Below, piece by piece: positions 9,406-18,024 of a stretch of 33,362 nt of DNA. The notes beneath the pieces are model-generated. The model did no database searches. It saw only the letters and a list, made by a program, of their open reading frames with translations, and was not told where the DNA came from. Source of the stretch: Enterobacter asburiae. GTDB taxonomy: Bacteria; Pseudomonadota; Gammaproteobacteria; Enterobacterales; Enterobacteriaceae. A program made the translations under genes and the position numbers. The stretch covers positions 122,015-155,376 of the forward strand of contig NZ_JAKCMV010000001.1 of NCBI RefSeq assembly GCF_021440515.1. Direction: 5' to 3'. Numbering within the stretch: position 1 is the stretch's first letter; the number at the start of each line of letters is the position of its first letter.

Positions 9406-10695
9406 TTAGCTGAACAGCGAGTAGAAAATAGCGGAGATGGCAATCAGACCCATAATCACAACGAACACGTTGCTGATATGGCCGCTGTATTTACGCATCG
9501 CAGGCACTTTCTGAATCGCGTACATCGGCATCAGGAACAGAATCATTGCGATAACCGGGCCGCCCAGGGTTTCAATCATGCCCAGGATGCTTGGGTTCAG
9601 GGTCGCTACCGCCCAGGTGGTGAGCAGCATGAACAGCGCAGTGATTTTGTTCAGCTTGTTGATTTCAATGCTCTTGCCTTTACCGCGCAGAGATTTAATC
9701 ACCATGCCGTTGAAGCCTTCACGCGCGCCCAGATAGTGGCCCAGGAAGGATTTGGTGATAGCGATAATCGCGATGATTGGTGCCATCCACGCAATCAGCG
9801 GTGCGTTAAAGTGGTTTGCCAGGTAAGACAGAATGGAGATGTTCTGTGCTTTCGCTTCCGCCAGATCCGCAGGGGAGAGGCTCAGTACGCAGCTGAACAC
9901 GAAGAACATAACGGTCAGCACCATCATCACATGGGCGCGCGCCAGGATGCTGGAGCACTTCTTCTCTGCACCGTTGCCGTACTCTTCACGCTTCGCTACC
10001 GCGAAGGAGGAGATGATTGGCGAGTGGTTGAAGGAGAACACCATCACCGGAATCGCCAGCCACAGGGTCAGCAGCAGGCCGTTACCGCTCGCGGTTGCGC
10101 TGCTCAGGGACAGGGTTTCCAGCGCTGCGCCGTTCCACTGTGGGATCAGATAGAAGGCCAGCACCATCAGCGCGGCAACAAACGGGAACACCAGCACGCT
10201 CATCGCTTTCACGATCATCTGCTCGCCGAAGCGCACGATGGTCATCATGCCGACAATCAGGATCAGGGACAGAATGGCACGCGGTGGCGGCGTCATGTGC
10301 AGCTGGTGCGTCATGAAGCTTTCAACGGTGTTGGTGATCGCCACGCTGTAGACCAGCAGGATTGGGTAAATCGCGAAGAAGTAGAGCAGGGTGATCAGTT
10401 TACCTGCGCCCACGCCAAAGTGCTCTTCAACCACTTCGGTGATGTCTTCGCCTGGGTTTTTACCAGACAGCACGAAGCGGGTCAGGCCGCGGTGTGCGAA
10501 GAAGGTCATCGGGAAGGCGATGATAGCCATGATGATCAGCGGGATCAGACCGCCAACGCCTGCGTTGATAGGAAGGAACAGTACACCAGCGCCGATTGCC
10601 GTGCCGTACAGGCCAAGCATCCACATGGTATCCGTTTTGCGCCAGCCGCTTCGGGAATCAATCGAAGCAACGGTGCTGGTTTGAGTGGTTTCCAT
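9406..10695 (-). CDS. sdaC: L-serine:H+ symporter SdaC
   Basis: SdaC is an inner-membrane proton-coupled serine transporter of the hydroxy/aromatic amino acid permease (HAAAP) family, feeding serine to SdaB. The 429-residue protein has about eleven hydrophobic helices, beginning with [21 protein letters not shown] near residues 27-47. A good AGGAGA site precedes the ATG. The upstream CRP-like site and -10 element imply activation when glucose is low, known for E. coli sdaC. Confidence 0.97.
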   Translation of the reverse strand: METTQTSTVASIDSRSGWRKTDTMWMLGLYGTAIGAGVLFLPINAGVGGLIPLIIMAIIAFPMTFFAHRGLTRFVLSGKNPGEDITEVVEEHFGVGAGKLITLLYFFAIYPILLVYSVAITNTVESFMTHQLHMTPPPRAILSLILIVGMMTIVRFGEQMIVKAMSVLVFPFVAALMVLAFYLIPQWNGAALETLSLSSATASGNGLLLTLWLAIPVMVFSFNHSPIISSFAVAKREEYGNGAEKKCSSILARAHVMMVLTVMFFVFSCVLSLSPADLAEAKAQNISILSYLANHFNAPLIAWMAPIIAIIAITKSFLGHYLGAREGFNGMVIKSLRGKGKSIEINKLNKITALFMLLTTWAVATLNPSILGMIETLGGPVIAMILFLMPMYAIQKVPAMRKYSGHISNVFVVIMGLIAISAIFYSLFS

Positions 10696-10825
10696 CTATA
10701 TCTCCTGGAGGAAGCAAAATGTCAGGTTTCTGGTCGAATCCGATGAAAAAATGCCTGACGGTAATATGAAATTCGTTCAGTGACGGTTTTTTAATAATTT
10801 TCACCCGTAACTGTTTGCGGGCGGA

Positions 10826-10871
10826 AAGATACATTTTCGTTATGGATGTATCAGTGATCGCGATCCCAAAT
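10826..10871 (-). promoter_or_regulatory. sdaC promoter with class II CRP site
   Basis: On the minus strand TGGGA-TCGCGA-TCACT (10853-10868) matches the CRP consensus TGTGA-N6-TCACA at 8 of 10 positions. A -10 element TATCTT lies at 10826-10831. With a start near 10819 the CRP centre falls at -41.5, the class II position. The start is inferred from spacing. Confidence 0.7.
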
Positions 10872-11149
10872 GCAATAATCCACTTTTGATATGGGTATCT
10901 TTAGACCATTTATCTGTTAAAAAAACGTCAAATAGAATTTACGGGCGCGAAGGCTATCAGAAACCCTATGTAGCCTGAAAGACCGGGCAGAGAGATAGGC
11001 GTCTTTTGCTGTAAAGACGTTAGGTTTTAGAGTTTTCTGGCAGGGAATTTGGATTAAGGCTGATAATTGGCGGTCTGAAAATGGAGGTAATCGTTTGCGT
11101 TTGGGATGGATTTGCTAAAAGCATTCACAAAGCATATGAATATCCCGAT
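10872..11149. other. non-coding stretch between sdaC promoter and ppnN terminator
   Basis: I find no gene or known RNA in these 278 bases. Two short perfect stems are present: AGGCTA (10951-10956) with TAGCCT (10971-10976), and CGTCTTT (11000-11006) with AAAGACG (11013-11019). Neither has a clear T-run. Confidence 0.4.
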
Positions 11150-11184
11150 AAAAAAAGCCGGACAGCGGCGATGCGCTACCCGGC
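11150..11184 (-). terminator. ppnN terminator
   Basis: On the minus strand a stem of GCCGG (11157-11161) with CCGGC (11180-11184), continued inside by AGCG (11064-relative position 11164-11167) with CGCT (11174-11177), is followed by seven T (11156 to 11150). It ends the ppnN transcript. Confidence 0.85.
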
Positions 11185-11206
11185 CTGAGCGTGAAGTGTC
11201 AATGCG

Positions 11207-12571
11207 TTACGTGCAGATTTCGTAGCAAGGAATATAGGCTGAGCCAGGCAGCTTCATGCGGTGCTGGGCGACAAAGCCCTGAAGCATATCGTCCATACGG
11301 CGCATCATCTCTCGGTCGCCGTGGATTTTGTACGGGCCAAACTCCTCAATCGCGCGAATGCCCACCTCTTTGACGTTACCCGCAACGATCCCCGAGAAGG
11401 CGCGGCGCAGGTCGGCCGCCAGAACTTCAACCGGCTGATCCGGATAGAGTTTCAGGTTAGCCATATTCTCGTGCGACGGCTCGAACGGGATTTGCAGATC
11501 CGGGGCGATACGAATGGACCAGTTGAAGCTGTAGGCGTCCCCGGTATCACGGCGGTTTTCTTTCACCAGCGGCATCGCTTTCTTCATCTGACGGGCTACC
11601 TCGGCGGCGTCGTCAATGATGATGCGGTAGTGACGGCGCGCGGATTCACCCAGCGTGTGGACGATAAATTCATCCAGCACGCGGAAGTAATCGGCACTCT
11701 CTTTCGGCCCGGTCAGGATCAGCGGCAATACCTGATTTTTGTTCGCCGGGTTCATCAGAATCCCGAGCAGATAGAGCAGCTCTTCGGCAGTACCCACGCC
11801 GCCCGGGAAGATGATGATCCCGTGCGCGATACGGACAAACGCCTCAAGACGTTTTTCGATATCCGGCATGATAATCAGCTCGTTAACCAGCGGGTTAGGC
11901 GGCTCGGCGGCAATGATTGACGGCTCGGTCATGCCGATAAAGCGTCCCTCTTTATAACGCTGCTGCGCGTGGCCGACGGCGGCCCCTTTCATTGGCGCTT
12001 CCATCGCACCCGGCCCGCAGCCGGTGCAGATATTCAGCTCGCGCAGGCCAAGCTGTGTCCCCACCCGGCGGGCGTAGAGGTATTCGGTTTCATTAATAGA
12101 GTGACCGCCCCAGCAGACAACCATATTGGGCGCCTCGCCAACGTGCAGGGCGCGGGCGTTACGCAGAATAGAGAAGACCAGATTGGTGATATGCACCGAG
12201 CTTTCCAGATCGAGATGCTGGAAGCGGCCCGCGTTGTGAATTTGCCCGTTAACAAACAGGATATCGCGCAGCACGGCGAACAGGTTGGCCTGCAAAGAGC
12301 GAATAATTCGCCCGTCAACAAAGGCATCTTCAGGCGGGTTGATCACCTCAAGTTTCACGCCGTGCTCGCGGCGCAGCACGTTGATATCGAAGCTTTCGAA
12401 GCGTGACAACAGCTCTTTACTGTTATCGGTCAGGCTTCCGGAGTTCAGAACGGCGAGTGAACAGTTACGAAACAGTTGATAAAGGTCGCTACTGGCCGTG
12501 CGCTTAAGCATGTCCACTTCCAGCTGCGACAACATATCCATTGAGCCCAGTGGGCTAATATGTGTAATCAA
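11207..12571 (-). CDS. ppnN: nucleotide 5'-monophosphate nucleosidase PpnN (YgdH)
   Basis: PpnN splits purine and pyrimidine nucleoside monophosphates into base and ribose 5-phosphate and is a known (p)ppGpp-stimulated enzyme that tunes nucleotide pools. The 454-residue product has an N-terminal domain (about 1-130), a LOG-like Rossmann core with [16 protein letters not shown] and the [13 protein letters not shown] motif (consensus PGGxGTxxE), and a C-terminal regulatory domain ending IPCYEIC. The start codon is TTG (12571) behind AAGGAG, giving the family N-terminus [14 protein letters not shown]. It is monocistronic, downstream of queF on the same strand. Confidence 0.95.
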   Translation of the reverse strand: MITHISPLGSMDMLSQLEVDMLKRTASSDLYQLFRNCSLAVLNSGSLTDNSKELLSRFESFDINVLRREHGVKLEVINPPEDAFVDGRIIRSLQANLFAVLRDILFVNGQIHNAGRFQHLDLESSVHITNLVFSILRNARALHVGEAPNMVVCWGGHSINETEYLYARRVGTQLGLRELNICTGCGPGAMEAPMKGAAVGHAQQRYKEGRFIGMTEPSIIAAEPPNPLVNELIIMPDIEKRLEAFVRIAHGIIIFPGGVGTAEELLYLLGILMNPANKNQVLPLILTGPKESADYFRVLDEFIVHTLGESARRHYRIIIDDAAEVARQMKKAMPLVKENRRDTGDAYSFNWSIRIAPDLQIPFEPSHENMANLKLYPDQPVEVLAADLRRAFSGIVAGNVKEVGIRAIEEFGPYKIHGDREMMRRMDDMLQGFVAQHRMKLPGSAYIPCYEICT

Positions 12572-12586
12572 GTGAGCTCCTTACGG

Positions 12587-12599
12587 GACGATTATCGTC
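12587..12599. promoter_or_regulatory. 13-bp palindrome in the ppnN leader
   Basis: GACGAT and ATCGTC flank a single T, 16 bases upstream of the ppnN start codon and just before its ribosome site. It could be an operator or a small mRNA hairpin. I do not recognise a regulator. Confidence 0.35.
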
Positions 12600-12646
12600 T
12601 TTCCCTGTTGATTACAATAGCCCTGGCTTATGACGTTTCACAACCT

Positions 12647-12667
12647 AAAGCGCGGAATACACCGCGC
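12647..12667 (-). terminator. queF terminator
   Basis: On the minus strand GCGCGG and CCGCGC (12662-12667 and 12650-12655) form a 6-bp GC stem with a 6-base loop, followed by only three T. It is a modest terminator 20 bases past the queF stop. Confidence 0.6.
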
Positions 12668-12687
12668 ATATTTCAAATATATTTAGA

Positions 12688-13530
12688 TTACTGACGCACC
12701 AGCCGGCCCGTTGCGGGCACAAAATCGGTATTGGTGCGCCACGGGTTGATATCCAGGCCGCCGCGACGCGTGTAGCGGGCGTAAACGCTGAGCTTCTCTG
12801 GCTGGCAGAAGCGCTGAATATCGTTAAAGATGCGCTCCACGCACTGCTCGTGGAATTCATTGTGATGGCGGAAAGACACCAGATAGCGCAGCAGCTTTTC
12901 CCGGTCGATCTTCGGCCCGCGATACTGGATCTGAACCGAGCCCCAGTCCGGCTGATGGGTGATCAGGCAGTTGGATTTCAGCAGATGGCTGACCAGCGTC
13001 TCTTCGACGATCTTACCCTCGGTCGCATCGTTCAGATAATCGGTGCTGAATTCGTAACTCTCAATGTCGATATCCTGCTCGTCGATGCAGGTGCCGTTGA
13101 AATGCGCCACCGGCTGACCTTCAAGCTCGTGCAGGCGATACAGCGAAACCGTGACGTTCCCCTGTGCGCAGGCGCGTAAATCCCGCTCCAGCGTCTGCTG
13201 AACCTCGTCCCAGCTGTTGAACTGAGTCTGGTTAAAGCTGTTGAGGTAGAGCTTAAAGGATTTGGATTCGACCAGATTCTCGCTGGCGTAATCCAGCGCC
13301 ACATGGCCTACCGCAACCTGCGGCAGACCGCGAGCGTTGAGCCAGGAGAGTTCATACAGCGTCCAGATATCGCCGCCTACAAACGGCAGCGCATCGGCGT
13401 GAAGCCCCAGCGGATCGCGGTTCAGACTGCGCGGCACGCCCTGCAACAGGCCTGCATCGTAGGTGTCGCGGTAATCGGTCGATTTCCCCAGCGTTAAGCC
13501 CGTTAACGCCTGATGATTTTCGTAAGACAT
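12688..13530 (-). CDS. queF: NADPH-dependent preQ0 reductase QueF
   Basis: QueF reduces the nitrile of 7-cyano-7-deazaguanine (preQ0) to the amine preQ1, a step in queuosine synthesis for tRNA. The 280-residue product is the long, two-half (YqcD-type) form. It has ESKSFK (88-93), which binds NADPH, the active-site Cys188 in [15 protein letters not shown] (forms the thioimide) with Asp195, and the HNEFHEQC segment with Glu228. No strong ribosome site precedes the ATG at 13530, but [16 protein letters not shown] is the family N-terminus. It diverges from syd with a 69-base gap. Confidence 0.96.
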   Translation of the reverse strand: MSYENHQALTGLTLGKSTDYRDTYDAGLLQGVPRSLNRDPLGLHADALPFVGGDIWTLYELSWLNARGLPQVAVGHVALDYASENLVESKSFKLYLNSFNQTQFNSWDEVQQTLERDLRACAQGNVTVSLYRLHELEGQPVAHFNGTCIDEQDIDIESYEFSTDYLNDATEGKIVEETLVSHLLKSNCLITHQPDWGSVQIQYRGPKIDREKLLRYLVSFRHHNEFHEQCVERIFNDIQRFCQPEKLSVYARYTRRGGLDINPWRTNTDFVPATGRLVRQ

Positions 13531-13599
13531 GTTTCATTGCCACTTTACAGGTACACTTAGGGGCTGAGTTTATCCTGTCTTACGAGAAGAGAGAAATCG

Positions 13600-14145
13600 G
13601 TGGATATCGAAACTGCAAATGCCCTGGCCGCATTCACAACCCGCTACTGCGACGCATGGCAGGAGTCAAAAGGAACCTGGCCGCAAAGCGCTGACTTATA
13701 TGGCGTTCCTTCGCCGTGCGTCATTACGACGCTCGATGACAGCGTTATCTGGCAGCCGAAAACGTTCCCGGTCGGGCAGAGTGTAAATGCGGTTGAACGC
13801 GCGATGGACATTGTGGTACAACCTGCGCTTCACGCGTTTTATACCACGCAGTATGCCGGTGATATGACTGCCCGCTTCAACGGATTAACGCTGACGCTGC
13901 TGCAAACCTGGAGCGAAGATGACCTCCAGCGCGTACAGGAAAACCTGATTGGTCACCTGGTCACGCAGAAACGCCTTAAACTTTCTCCGACGCTTTTTAT
14001 CGCCACCCTCGACAGCGAGCTGGACGTGATTTCGGTTTGTAACCTGTCCGGTGAAGTGGTTAAAGAGACAATCGGTACCCGCAATCGCGACGTTCTCGCT
14101 CCTTCACTTGCGGATTTTCTCAATCGACTTGAGCCTGTTCTGTAA
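13600..14145 (+). CDS. syd: SecY-interacting protein Syd
   Basis: Syd is a small acidic protein that binds the cytosolic face of SecY and is thought to check SecYEG translocon assembly. The 181-residue product resembles E. coli Syd throughout, for example LYGVPSPC near 34, [13 protein letters not shown] in the middle and [22 protein letters not shown] further on. The start codon is GTG behind a purine-rich AGAAGAGAG stretch. It diverges from queF, and the csrB regulatory region follows it. Confidence 0.93.
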   Translation: MDIETANALAAFTTRYCDAWQESKGTWPQSADLYGVPSPCVITTLDDSVIWQPKTFPVGQSVNAVERAMDIVVQPALHAFYTTQYAGDMTARFNGLTLTLLQTWSEDDLQRVQENLIGHLVTQKRLKLSPTLFIATLDSELDVISVCNLSGEVVKETIGTRNRDVLAPSLADFLNRLEPVL

Positions 14146-14355
14146 TCCAACGTGCTACTGCGCGTGTGAGAGATCTCTTACAAGGTTTGTGAGAGATCGC
14201 CGCCGCAATAAGTTTTATCTCATGGCGACAGTAAATTTAAATTTATATTTCTCAGTCAGTTAGTCGAATTTCCGCCAAATTATCGCTGCTTACTTACTCT
14301 TACAACGCTTACAGGATGGGTTGTAAGACGATGCGGAATAGCGGATTCTATGTCC
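14146..14355 (+). promoter_or_regulatory. csrB upstream regulatory region and promoter
   Basis: TGTGAGAGATCTCTTACA (14165-14182) matches the UvrY/SirA palindrome TGTAAG-N6-CTTACA with one mismatch and is centred near -182 from the csrB start, close to the distal UvrY site known in E. coli. A second half-site TGTGAGAGATC follows at 14188-14198. Nearer the promoter, CTTACAAC (14299-14306) and GTTGTAAG (14320-14327) form an inverted repeat. The -35 TTGTAA (14321-14326), a 17-bp spacer and -10 GATTCT (14344-14349) lead to a start near 14356. An AT-rich stretch at 14229-14252 may bind IHF. Confidence 0.8.
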
Positions 14356-14719
14356 GTCGACAGGATGCCGACACGAGAAACGAACATCAGGATGATGACG
14401 TTTCTTAACAAAGGACACGCCAGGACGGCGCTTCAGGAAGGCTTCAGGATGAAGCAAAAGGATAACGCAGGACGCGTAAGGGACACCTCCAGGAAGGAGA
14501 AAGAGAGCCGGTCAGGATGGTCGGTGGGTCAGGATGGCCAGGACGTTTCAGGATGAAACAATCACGTCAGGATGATGTGAGCAGGACGCAGAGGTTTACG
14601 GACGACCAGGCCCTCGGGCTTCAGGAAAAGTTGTCACGGATGAGCAGGGAGCACAAATTGTAGCTGGATTGCTGCGGAACGAACCGGGAGCACTGTTAAT
14701 ACAGTGCTCCCTTTTTTTT
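14356..14719 (+). ncRNA. csrB: CsrB, CsrA-sequestering small RNA
   Basis: CsrB binds and titrates the translational regulator CsrA through many GGA-containing hairpin loops. This about 364-base transcript begins GTCGACAGGATG, carries about two dozen GGA triplets, many as CAGGATG or CAGGA, and ends with a strong terminator; E. coli CsrB is 369 nt. It lies between syd and yqcC as in E. coli. UvrY, partner of BarA encoded in this same window, activates it. An open frame in the repeats is a by-product. The 5' end is inferred from the promoter. Confidence 0.96.
14686..14719 (+). terminator. csrB terminator
   Basis: GGGAGCACTGT (14686-14696) and ACAGTGCTCCC (14701-14711) form a perfect 11-bp stem with a TAAT loop, followed by eight T. 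Confidence 0.96.
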
Positions 14720-14759
14720 GCTATGCTTCGCGCCATTGTGTTTTTCGCCAGAGGTTTTC

Positions 14760-15089
14760 ATGACGCGTCACGACAGCGTACGTGCCCAGCTGCACGCCAT
14801 TGAAGCAGTTTTACGTCAACATCAGCACTGGCAGGAGGTCTCTCCTCAGCCGGAAGCGTTCGCCAGTACTCAACCTTTTTGCCTGGATACCCTTGAGCCG
14901 TTCGAGTGGCTGCAATGGGTGCTTATCCCGCGTATGCACGCCCTGATCGACGGCGCGCATCCTCTGCCTGAATCGTTCGCCGTTGCGCCTTATTACGAAA
15001 TGGCGCTCGATGCCGCGCATCCCACGCGCGCCGTTATCCTGGTCGAGCTGGAGCGTCTGGACGCGCTGTTTGCCGGTGACAATGAATGA
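14760..15089 (+). CDS. yqcC: YqcC family protein (DUF446)
   Basis: This 109-residue helical protein of the YqcC/DUF446 family has the signature PFEWLQWVLIPRMHALID and PYYEMALDAAHP. Its function is unknown to me; it is nearly always encoded in front of truC. An upstream ATG at 14718 is rejected because it overlaps the csrB terminator and lacks a ribosome site, whereas AGAGG precedes 14760. The stop overlaps the truC start by 4 bp (ATGA), so the pair is translationally coupled. Confidence 0.92.
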   Translation: MTRHDSVRAQLHAIEAVLRQHQHWQEVSPQPEAFASTQPFCLDTLEPFEWLQWVLIPRMHALIDGAHPLPESFAVAPYYEMALDAAHPTRAVILVELERLDALFAGDNE

Positions 15090-15865
15090 CGCTTGAAATC
15101 CTTTATCAGGATGAATGGCTGGTGGCAGTCAATAAACCGTCGGGCTGGCTGGTGCATCGCAGCTGGCTGGATCGCGATGAAAAAGTGGTGGTGATGCAGA
15201 CCGTGCGGGACCAGATTGGTCAGCACGTCTTTACCGCGCACCGGCTGGACAGGCCGACCTCCGGCGTGTTGCTGATGGGGCTGTCCAGCGAAGCAGGTCG
15301 CCTGCTGTCGCAGCAGTTCGAGCAGCATCAGATGCAGAAACGCTACCACGCCATCGTGCGCGGCTGGCTGACCGACGCGGCAACGCTTGATTATCCGCTG
15401 GTGGAAGAGCTGGACAAAATCGCCGATAAATTCGCCCGCGACGATAAAGGCCCGCAGCCCGCGGTCACCGACTATCGCGGGATGGCGACTACCGAAATGC
15501 CGGTGGCCACCAGCAAGTTTCCCACCACCCGCTACAGCCTGGTTGAGCTTTTGCCCAAAACCGGGCGCAAGCACCAGCTTCGCCGCCATCTGGCCCATCT
15601 TCGCCACCCGATTATTGGCGACAGCAAGCACGGTGATTTACGCCAGAACCGCAGCGCGGCAGACCATTTTGGCTGTAATCGTCTGATGCTGCACGCCAGC
15701 GAACTGAGCCTGACGCACCCCTTCACCGGCGAGCCGCTGTCGATTCGCGCGGGGCTGGACGAGGTGTGGATGCAGGCGCTGTCACAGTTTGGCTGGAGAG
15801 GACAACTCCGCGAAAATGAAAGGGTTGAGTTTGTGCCGGGCAACGTTCAGGATGAACAGCAATAG
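15086..15865 (+). CDS. truC: tRNA pseudouridine(65) synthase TruC
   Basis: TruC converts uridine 65 in the T stem of tRNA-Ile1 and tRNA-Asp to pseudouridine. The 259-residue product is of the RluA class. It has the motif HRLDRPTSGVLLM with catalytic Asp55, the KRYHAIVRGW strand, and GRKHQLRRHLAHLRHPIIGD that binds RNA. It overlaps yqcC by 4 bp and is followed after 21 bases by yqcA, likely in the same transcript. Confidence 0.96.
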   Translation: MTLEILYQDEWLVAVNKPSGWLVHRSWLDRDEKVVVMQTVRDQIGQHVFTAHRLDRPTSGVLLMGLSSEAGRLLSQQFEQHQMQKRYHAIVRGWLTDAATLDYPLVEELDKIADKFARDDKGPQPAVTDYRGMATTEMPVATSKFPTTRYSLVELLPKTGRKHQLRRHLAHLRHPIIGDSKHGDLRQNRSAADHFGCNRLMLHASELSLTHPFTGEPLSIRAGLDEVWMQALSQFGWRGQLRENERVEFVPGNVQDEQQ

Positions 15866-15886
15866 CGGATAGTAAGGGAGCAAAGC

Positions 15887-16336
15887 ATGGCTGAAGTCGG
15901 CATTTTCGTTGGCACGATGTACGGTAACTCGCTGCTGGTGGCAGAAGAGGCCGAAGCGATCCTCGCCAGTCAGGGACATAAGGCCACGGTCTATGAAGAT
16001 CCGGAGCTGGCGGAGTGGGAAAAGTACAAAGACAAGTACATCCTGGTGGTGACCTCGACCACCGGGCAGGGGGATCTGCCGGACAGCATTATGCCGCTGT
16101 TCCAGGGCATTAAAGATCGGCTTGGCTATCAGCCTGACGTTCACTACGGCATTATCGCGCTGGGTGATAGCTCTTATGCCAGTTTCTGCGGCGGCGGCAA
16201 GCAGTTCGATGCCCTGTTGCAGGAGCAAAGCGCACAGCGCGTGGGCGAGATGCTGCTGATTGACGCCGGTGAGCACCCGGAGCCAGAAAGCGAATCAAAT
16301 CCGTGGGTTGAACACTGGGCGACGCTGCTCAAATAG
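15887..16336 (+). CDS. yqcA: flavodoxin YqcA
   Basis: This 149-residue short-chain flavodoxin-like protein is related to MioC. It has the FMN phosphate loop GTMYGNS (8-14), the [13 protein letters not shown] loop around residue 55 and [18 protein letters not shown] near 95, which stack on the flavin. It probably transfers electrons in the cytoplasm; its partner is unknown. A strong AAGGGAG site lies before the ATG. It appears to end the yqcC-truC-yqcA transcription unit, with a REP-like hairpin 22 bases past the stop. Confidence 0.93.
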   Translation: MAEVGIFVGTMYGNSLLVAEEAEAILASQGHKATVYEDPELAEWEKYKDKYILVVTSTTGQGDLPDSIMPLFQGIKDRLGYQPDVHYGIIALGDSSYASFCGGGKQFDALLQEQSAQRVGEMLLIDAGEHPEPESESNPWVEHWATLLK

Positions 16337-16358
16337 CACCCCGTTGTCCACATCCCAG

Positions 16359-16386
16359 GCCGGGTAAGGCGTAGACGCCGCCCGGC
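16359..16386. repeat. REP-like palindrome after yqcA
   Basis: GCCGGGTAAGGCG and CGCCGCCCGGC form an imperfect stem typical of enterobacterial REP (repetitive extragenic palindromic) units. Two relatives occur in this window at 21991-22018 and 28442-28469. Confidence 0.8.
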
Positions 16387-16433
16387 AACAAACCCCGCAT
16401 GAAATCCTCAATTCCGTGAAGTACCTTCCAGAG

Positions 16434-16576
16434 GTTTGGGCTTTTGCCCCAAACAACTTCTCACTGCCTTCAGAATGTTGTGTTGATGCACGGTGAGAGA
16501 GCCATCCCCCCTTACATATACTTTTCCCGTCAGTTACCAAAAGGCAGTGCGTCACTATAAAACGGCATGTAGCCGT
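16434..16576 (+). promoter_or_regulatory. gudP promoter region
   Basis: TTACCA (16534-16539), a 16-bp spacer and TATAAA (16556-16561) form a plausible sigma-70 promoter about 100 bases before gudP. An inverted repeat ACGGC/GCCGT (16562-16576) sits exactly where transcription would start, and a 7-bp stem GTTTGGG/CCCAAAC lies upstream at 16434-16454. In E. coli the operon is activated by CdaR; I cannot assign a CdaR site. The rest of the 16387-16668 gap shows no gene. Confidence 0.5.
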
Positions 16577-16668
16577 ACCAAAACTGCCAATCACCAACCT
16601 CTCATTCTGATTACCCTACGGTGCTGTACAGAATGAACTGGCGAAAGCCAGGATTCAGGAGTGCAACT

Positions 16669-18024
16669 ATGAGTACATTAAGCCAGGCTGCAAGTAGCGC
16701 TGAGAAGCGCACAAATGCTCGCTACTGGATAGTGGTGATGCTGTTTATCGTCACGTCCTTTAACTACGGAGACCGCGCCACGCTGTCGATTGCCGGTTCG
16801 GAAATGGCAAAAGATATCGGGCTTGATCCGGTCGGTATGGGTTACGTTTTCTCTGCGTTTTCATGGGCCTATGTGATCGGCCAAATTCCCGGCGGCTGGC
16901 TGCTCGACCGCTTCGGCTCCAAACGCGTCTATTTCTGGTCCATCTTTATCTGGTCGATGTTCACCCTGTTACAGGGCTTCGTCGATATCTTCAGCGGCTT
17001 CGGCATTATTATTGCGCTCTTCACCCTGCGCTTCCTGGTGGGGTTAGCGGAAGCGCCTTCCTTCCCGGGCAACAGCCGCATTGTGGCAGCCTGGTTCCCG
17101 GCGCAGGAGAGGGGAACGGCGGTCGCCATTTTCAACTCGGCGCAATATTTCGCAACGGTGATCTTCGCCCCAATCATGGGCTGGCTGACGCATGAGGTGG
17201 GCTGGTCGCACGTCTTCTTCTTCATGGGCGGGCTGGGCATCATCATCAGCTTTATCTGGCTTAAAGTGATCCACGAGCCGAACCAGCATCCGGGCGTGAA
17301 CAAAAAAGAGCTGGAGTACATTGCCGAGGGCGGGGCGCTGATCAATATGGATCAGAAGAACGACAAGGTAAAAGTGCCGTTCAGCCAGAAGTGGGCGCAG
17401 ATCAAACAGCTGGTTGGCTCGCGCATGATGGTGGGCATTTACCTCGGCCAGTACTGCATCAACGCCTTAACCTACTTCTTTATCACCTGGTTCCCGGTCT
17501 ATCTGGTGCAGGCGCGCGGAATGTCCATCCTGAAAGCGGGCTTTGTGGCATCGATTCCGGCGATCTGCGGCTTTGTGGGCGGCGTCCTGGGCGGCGTAAT
17601 TTCTGACTGGCTGATGCGTCGCACCGGGTCGCTGAACATCGCCCGTAAAACGCCAATCGTGCTGGGCATGCTGCTCTCGATGACCATGGTCTTCTGTAAC
17701 TACGTTAACGCGGAATGGATGATTATCGGCTTTATGGCGATGGCGTTCTTCGGTAAAGGCATCGGCGCGCTGGGCTGGGCGGTGATGGCGGATACCGCGC
17801 CAAAAGAGATCAGCGGCCTGAGCGGCGGTCTGTTCAACATGTTCGGCAACATTTCCGGCATTGTTACCCCGATTGCTATCGGGTATATCGTCGGCACCAC
17901 CGGCTCCTTTAACGGCGCGCTGATTTACGTGGGCGTCCATGCGCTGGTAGCCGTGCTGAGCTATCTGGTGCTGGTGGGCGATATCAAACGCGTCGAGCTC
18001 AAACCTGTTGGGGGGCGTGGATAA
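16669..18024 (+). CDS. gudP: D-glucarate/D-galactarate transporter GudP
   Basis: GudP is a 12-helix major facilitator superfamily proton symporter (anion:cation symporter group) importing glucarate and galactarate. The product from this start is 451 residues, beginning [20 protein letters not shown], as in E. coli GudP (450 residues). Motifs include [13 protein letters not shown] in helix 1 and [15 protein letters not shown] after helix 2. An open frame extends upstream to 16621, but AGGAG at 16657-16661 selects this ATG. The stop shares one base with the gudX start (TAATG), showing a tightly coupled operon. Confidence 0.96.
   Translation: MSTLSQAASSAEKRTNARYWIVVMLFIVTSFNYGDRATLSIAGSEMAKDIGLDPVGMGYVFSAFSWAYVIGQIPGGWLLDRFGSKRVYFWSIFIWSMFTLLQGFVDIFSGFGIIIALFTLRFLVGLAEAPSFPGNSRIVAAWFPAQERGTAVAIFNSAQYFATVIFAPIMGWLTHEVGWSHVFFFMGGLGIIISFIWLKVIHEPNQHPGVNKKELEYIAEGGALINMDQKNDKVKVPFSQKWAQIKQLVGSRMMVGIYLGQYCINALTYFFITWFPVYLVQARGMSILKAGFVASIPAICGFVGGVLGGVISDWLMRRTGSLNIARKTPIVLGMLLSMTMVFCNYVNAEWMIIGFMAMAFFGKGIGALGWAVMADTAPKEISGLSGGLFNMFGNISGIVTPIAIGYIVGTTGSFNGALIYVGVHALVAVLSYLVLVGDIKRVELKPVGGRG

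Noticed and set aside
14350..14556. A 68-codon frame in the GGA-repeat region
   Set aside because: It is inside csrB, a non-coding RNA gene with its own promoter and terminator.
14361..14600. The spaced CAGGATG repeats as a possible CRISPR or tandem repeat array
   Set aside because: The repeat unit is short, spacing is irregular, and the units are the CsrA-binding loops of CsrB.
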